The translations under genes and the position numbers were made by a program. Below the pieces are notes generated by a model, which did no database searches, was not told where the DNA came from, and was given only the letters and a program-made list of their open reading frames with translations. Shown in pieces: positions 61,601-64,000 of a stretch of 64,000 nt of DNA. Origin of the DNA: Triops longicaudatus (Eukaryota > Arthropoda > Branchiopoda > Notostraca > Triopsidae); contig JAGQDJ010000045.1 in the NCBI GenBank assembly GCA_022885665.1, positions 1 through 64,000 of the forward strand, given 5' to 3'. Positions within the stretch are counted from its first letter, which is position 1. The number at the start of each line of letters is the position of its first letter.

Positions 61601-64000
61601 ATCATTGACAACCGCTTCGAGGATGATTTGGTCTCTACCAGCAGTTTGGAGCAACTTTTCTCGGTCAAACGGTCGTAAACTTTTCAGGAAACCCGTTTTA
61701 GAGTCCAGAACGAATGCTTCACTTGAAGGAGACGGCACTAGTGCGAACGTCAACTCTGCGTTACGTCCCACGTCTGCGTCTTCGGCACTAACCTTACCAA
61801 TGTAAGTTTCAGCTACTGCGTTCTCAGGTACTGCGAAACTGAAAGTGTCATTGACAAACTTTGGCGCGTTGTCATTTTCGTCAATGATATGGATAGTCAA
61901 ACTCACAGACGCGGATCTGGGCGGATTGCCGTTATCGGCGGCATGAACTGTTAGGGCATAGTAGTCCAATTCTTCACGATCTAAAGGTGATCGAACGTAC
62001 AAAGATCCGTCTGGGAAGATACCAAAGTGATTCTTGTCATTGCCTTCGGGGGAAATCGAGTAGATAATCCGGCCATTCGGACCCAGATCTGCGTCCCGCG
62101 CAGTCAGGGCATAAAAGCGTTCGTTAACGGGAACCGACTCGGGTAAGGATGTTTCATAGGAGGCGTACTCGAAAATCGGCGTATGGTCATTGACGTCGTC
62201 CACATAAACTGTCAAAGTTTGCCGTGATGTCAGAGGCGGTGTCCCGGCGTCAGTGGCCGTGATTTCTAAGGTGTAGCGACGCTGTGTTAACGCACTGGCC
62301 GGAATGGGGGCGTTGGAAGCGCGTAAGGCTGGGCGGAGAGGTCTCGCTAGGGATATCATACCGCTGGAGGGTGCGATGGTGAAAAATTCTTGCGGATTCA
62401 AGGTTAGCGCATAGGTAATGAGCGAGTTGTTCCCTGCGTCTGCATCGTCTGCCGCAGCAAGGTAAATAGGTTGGCCTGGGGGCATATTCTCCGCCACGTG
62501 CGTCGTTGCTCTGGGAGCCAGGAATTTTGGCGGATTATCGTTGACATCCGTGAGGGAAACGTTGGCCCAGACGAACTTGTACGTACCGGAGGTGCGAGCT
62601 AGGATTTTAAGAGCGTAGTGAGCTTGGACTTCACGGTCGACTCGCTTAGCAGTGGTGATGACACCAGTAGACTCTTGAATGGCAAACACTCGTGCCGAGT
62701 CACCATTGACAATGGAGTACTTGACGTCCAGATTCGATGGACTCGAGGCTGACAATTGTACACGTCCAACTTGGCGTCCAATCGACGGTTCTTTCTTACC
62801 AGGATCCTCTACTATGGAAAAGGAGTAGCCGTCCGGGTTGGTAAAGGCTAATGCAGGGCTAGGCGTTGCGGTTTTATCGCTTGATTTGATCCAGATTTCG
62901 ATCAACGCGTCTTCGACTGCTTTACGGTCGCCTTTGTCCTTAGCAGCGACACGTAGCTTGAAATGTTGTGCTTGCTGGTGCTGGGGCAAGTTGCGCGTCA
63001 AGCTCAAAACACCCGTTTCCTCTTCCATTTTGAAATACTGCGCGTAATCCCCTCCTGCCGTTACTAAGCTGTACGAGATTACAGCATTATCCCCCTCGTC
63101 TTCATCCGTGGCGGTTAGGGTAAGGAGTGCCTGGCCTGGAGTCGTGTCTGGGCTAAGGGAGAGGACGTAATGCTGAGGGTAGAATTCGGGCGAGTTGTCG
63201 TTGGCGTCTAAGACGCGTAACGCAATGGTGGCGGTGGCTAACAAAGGCGGATTGCCCTGATCTTTGGCGACAACTTTGATGTCATAGTACGGCATTGCTT
63301 CACGGTCCAGTTTGGTCCGCGTTGCCACTTGACCTGTACTGGCGTCGATGCCGAAGATGCCTGGGTATCGAGCATCCACTTCAGGGTCAAAGGCGTAGGT
63401 TACCGAGCCATTCGTACCTTGGTCGTGATCAACCGCCGAAAGCAGCGCTACGACTGTACTGGGTGGGGTATTTTCCGATAAGCTGACATTTAGGAAAGAT
63501 TCTAGAAACCGGGGAGCTTCATCGTTCTCGTCGAGTAAAGTCACTTTGACATGTGTGAAAGCCCAGCGTGGATTAGGGCCACCGTCACGGGCCGAAATCC
63601 GTAACTCGACACTGTCTTGCGTCTCACGATCTAGCAACCGTTGAGTGGTCAGCAAACCTGTGACAGAATCTAAGACGAACCACTGGTGCGTGTTCCCGGC
63701 CGCGATGGCGTAATGGATGTTCGAATTGATACCAGTGTCCGCATCGGTAGCTGTGATACTCGCCACATATGACCCTACCGGTACAAGCTCACTCAACACA
63801 GCCGAATACTCGCTTTTCTCAAACACAGGTTCGTGATCGTTCACGTCATTAACATGAATAATCAAGAAAGACAACGCTGACCGTGGCGGGTTGCCATTGT
63901 CGGTTGCGAAGATGCTGAGATTGTACTTAGAAAGTTTTTCGCGATCTAAAACACCGTTGACACGAACAATATGGAAAGAAGGAGTTTCTTCCAAACGAAA
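29745..64000 (-). CDS. fat4: Fat/FAT4-type giant protocadherin (5' end outside window)
   Basis: Very large type I membrane adhesion protein. Known Fat proteins bind Dachsous across cell contacts and act in planar polarity and Hippo growth control. Ten exons on the minus strand (listed separately) join in phase to give 4652 codons up to the window edge. Order: about 31 cadherin repeats (Ca-binding linkers of the DxNDNxP type), four EGF-like domains, laminin G, a fifth EGF, a second laminin G, one transmembrane helix (31338-31409) followed by RLRRQRR, and a tail of about 530 residues. Drosophila Fat has 34 cadherin repeats, five EGF and two laminin G domains, so roughly three repeats and the signal peptide are missing beyond 64000. 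The tail contains SDIDIVYHYK and SWDYLLNWGP, blocks shared with FAT4-type tails, which separates it from Fat1-3 and Dachsous. It ends EEYV. No frame break is seen. Confidence 0.95.
31810..32041 (-). CDS. fat4: fat exon, laminin G 2
   Basis: 232 bases; acceptor TTTGTAG|CTGACA, donor GGCG|GTAAGG, leaving phase 1. It encodes LTDGFLHYSSRLG, the strand NGEWHKLEI and LYLG of the second laminin G domain. Confidence 0.93.
32433..35724 (-). CDS. fat4: fat exon: last cadherins, EGF 1-4, laminin G 1, EGF 5
   Basis: 3292 bases; acceptor CGATAG|AACT, donor CAG|GTTAGT, phase 0. After linkers TGRNEYFP, IQDGNDPP, TDINDNGP and LDQNDNPS come EGF-like modules starting CDVNPC, CVPSPC, CLANPC and CRPNPC. A laminin G domain follows with the extra Cys-rich loop CQECPAGDRSC, then a fifth EGF ending CTCPGGITAPNC, and the start of laminin G 2. 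Confidence 0.95.
35945..38389 (-). CDS. fat4: fat exon, cadherin repeats
   Basis: 2445 bases; acceptor AAATAG|GTACTC, donor AAAC|GTAAGT, leaving phase 2. Linkers IGDVNDNRP, TDANDNAP, ADKNDNPP, QDTNDNAP, VDANNHAP, TGENRHAP and VDVNDNPP are present. One repeat boundary (RLQPAALFPG, near 37865-37900) has lost the acidic linker. Confidence 0.94.
38536..38716 (-). CDS. fat4: fat exon, part of a cadherin repeat
   Basis: 181 bases, assembled from splice sites because it is short: acceptor GTGTAG|GAATTC, donor ATCAA|GTGAGT, leaving phase 2. It encodes GIPSLTGSGTVVVHVADVND onward to EGNNALIK, joining in frame to exons on both sides. Confidence 0.92.
39395..39725. repeat. Dispersed repeat with inverted ends in a fat intron
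   Basis: GGCGAATAACATAGGAAACTG near the left end is partly mirrored by the inverse of GTGTTATTCGCCC near 39700-39712. A related word GAATAACATAGGAA occurs near 4538, so at least two insertions of the family exist in the window. It is probably a small non-autonomous DNA element; boundaries are uncertain. Confidence 0.35.
42896..43808 (-). CDS. fat4: fat exon, cadherin repeats
   Basis: 913 bases; acceptor AACAG|GTAACG, donor ACAG|GTACGT, leaving phase 1. Linkers KDVNDMAP, LDENDNSP and TDVNDNAP are present. Confidence 0.93.
46552..46739 (-). CDS. fat4: fat exon, part of a cadherin repeat
   Basis: 188 bases; acceptor AAAAG|GC, donor CAG|GTAAAG. It encodes GENGRLTYSISGGD through LDREEQSLYNLVVMATD and STVQ. 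Both flanking introns are about 2.7 kb. Confidence 0.92.
49452..49653 (-). CDS. fat4: fat exon, part of a cadherin repeat
   Basis: 202 bases; acceptor TTTATAG|GTG, donor TCAG|GTAAGA, leaving phase 1. It encodes VQHYMFVVQAQDAG, the linker LDLNDNAP and ATDQDS, continuing directly into the next exon. Confidence 0.92.
52128..52308. mobile_element. Tc1/mariner or pogo-like MITE remnant in a fat intron
   Basis: Left end contains TAGAATCTCGTTATGATG. The right end contains CGAGATTCTACTG followed by TA. The inverted TAGAATCTCG / CGAGATTCTA ends and the TA on the right are typical of such elements; the left terminal bases are degraded. No coding capacity. Confidence 0.5.
54924..55469 (-). CDS. fat4: fat exon, cadherin repeats
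   Basis: 546 bases, phase 0 at both ends; acceptor AAAAG|GTG, donor CAG|GTAAGA. It begins VLVKVLDKNDSPP, which completes the linker started in the upstream exon, carries LDTNDNAP, and ends in LDYEQ. Confidence 0.93.
59900..64000 (-). CDS. fat4: fat exon with about 12 cadherin repeats (partial at window edge)
   Basis: 4101 bases open from the window edge; donor AAG|GTAAGC at 59900, phase 0. Linkers such as VNDVNDHEP, LDENDEAP, LDANDNSP, TDVNDNPP and IDENDNAP recur about every 105-110 residues. Two linkers are degenerate: KSSDKTATPSP near 62850-62900 and GATDDV near 60250, the latter followed by a Ser/Thr/Ala-rich insert. Confidence 0.93.

Noticed and set aside
1..64000. CRISPR arrays, operons, bacterial insertion sequences
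   Set aside because: No regular direct repeats with unique spacers and no prokaryotic genes; the window is intron-rich animal DNA.

Overview
The window is animal nuclear DNA, probably from an invertebrate. Genes have many introns with GT/AG ends, AATAAA poly(A) signals, TATA boxes and animal-type protein families. The spacing of a TCAG-like initiator about 32 bases after the TATA box is arthropod-like, but I cannot place the species. Non-coding DNA is AT-rich and carries small DNA-transposon remnants. Two runs of N mark assembly gaps (16026-16083 and 28061-28084).

Left end (1-13334, + strand): a tandem array of five paralogous genes for short secreted Tyr/Gly/His-rich proteins of about 93-111 residues that I do not recognise. 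They share a signal peptide, a core of the type ADVKVYQNPKHYxFDV and, in four of the five, the same exon layout. The fourth copy is broken. A sixth promoter of the same design sits alone near 1815-1936 with no gene behind it.

Middle (13792-26471): a complete voltage-sensing phosphatase gene on the - strand (13792-20037; four-helix voltage sensor fused to a PTEN-type phosphatase and C2 domain) lies head-to-head with a PhzF/PBLD-family gene on the + strand (20548-22868). A spermine synthase gene follows on the + strand (24609-26471). Exons were assembled by hand from splice sites, phase continuity and family similarity. Two MITE-type elements with 8-bp target-site duplications lie in the phosphatase's large intron, and a Tc1/mariner-type element lies in a PBLD intron.

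Right half (29745-64000, - strand): one giant gene for a Fat/FAT4-type protocadherin, cut by the right edge of the window. Ten exons give 4652 codons in one continuous frame: about 31 cadherin repeats, four EGF-like domains, a laminin G domain, a fifth EGF, a second laminin G, a transmembrane helix and a cytoplasmic tail of about 530 residues. This is the Fat/FAT4 order, with roughly three N-terminal repeats and the signal peptide outside the window. In animals of this gene family Fat pairs with Dachsous in planar polarity and Hippo-pathway growth control.

The genes are not an operon and show no obvious joint function. The most unusual items are the small-protein array with its orphan promoter and decayed copy, the intact voltage-sensing phosphatase with a 34-base intron, and the near-complete Fat gene.
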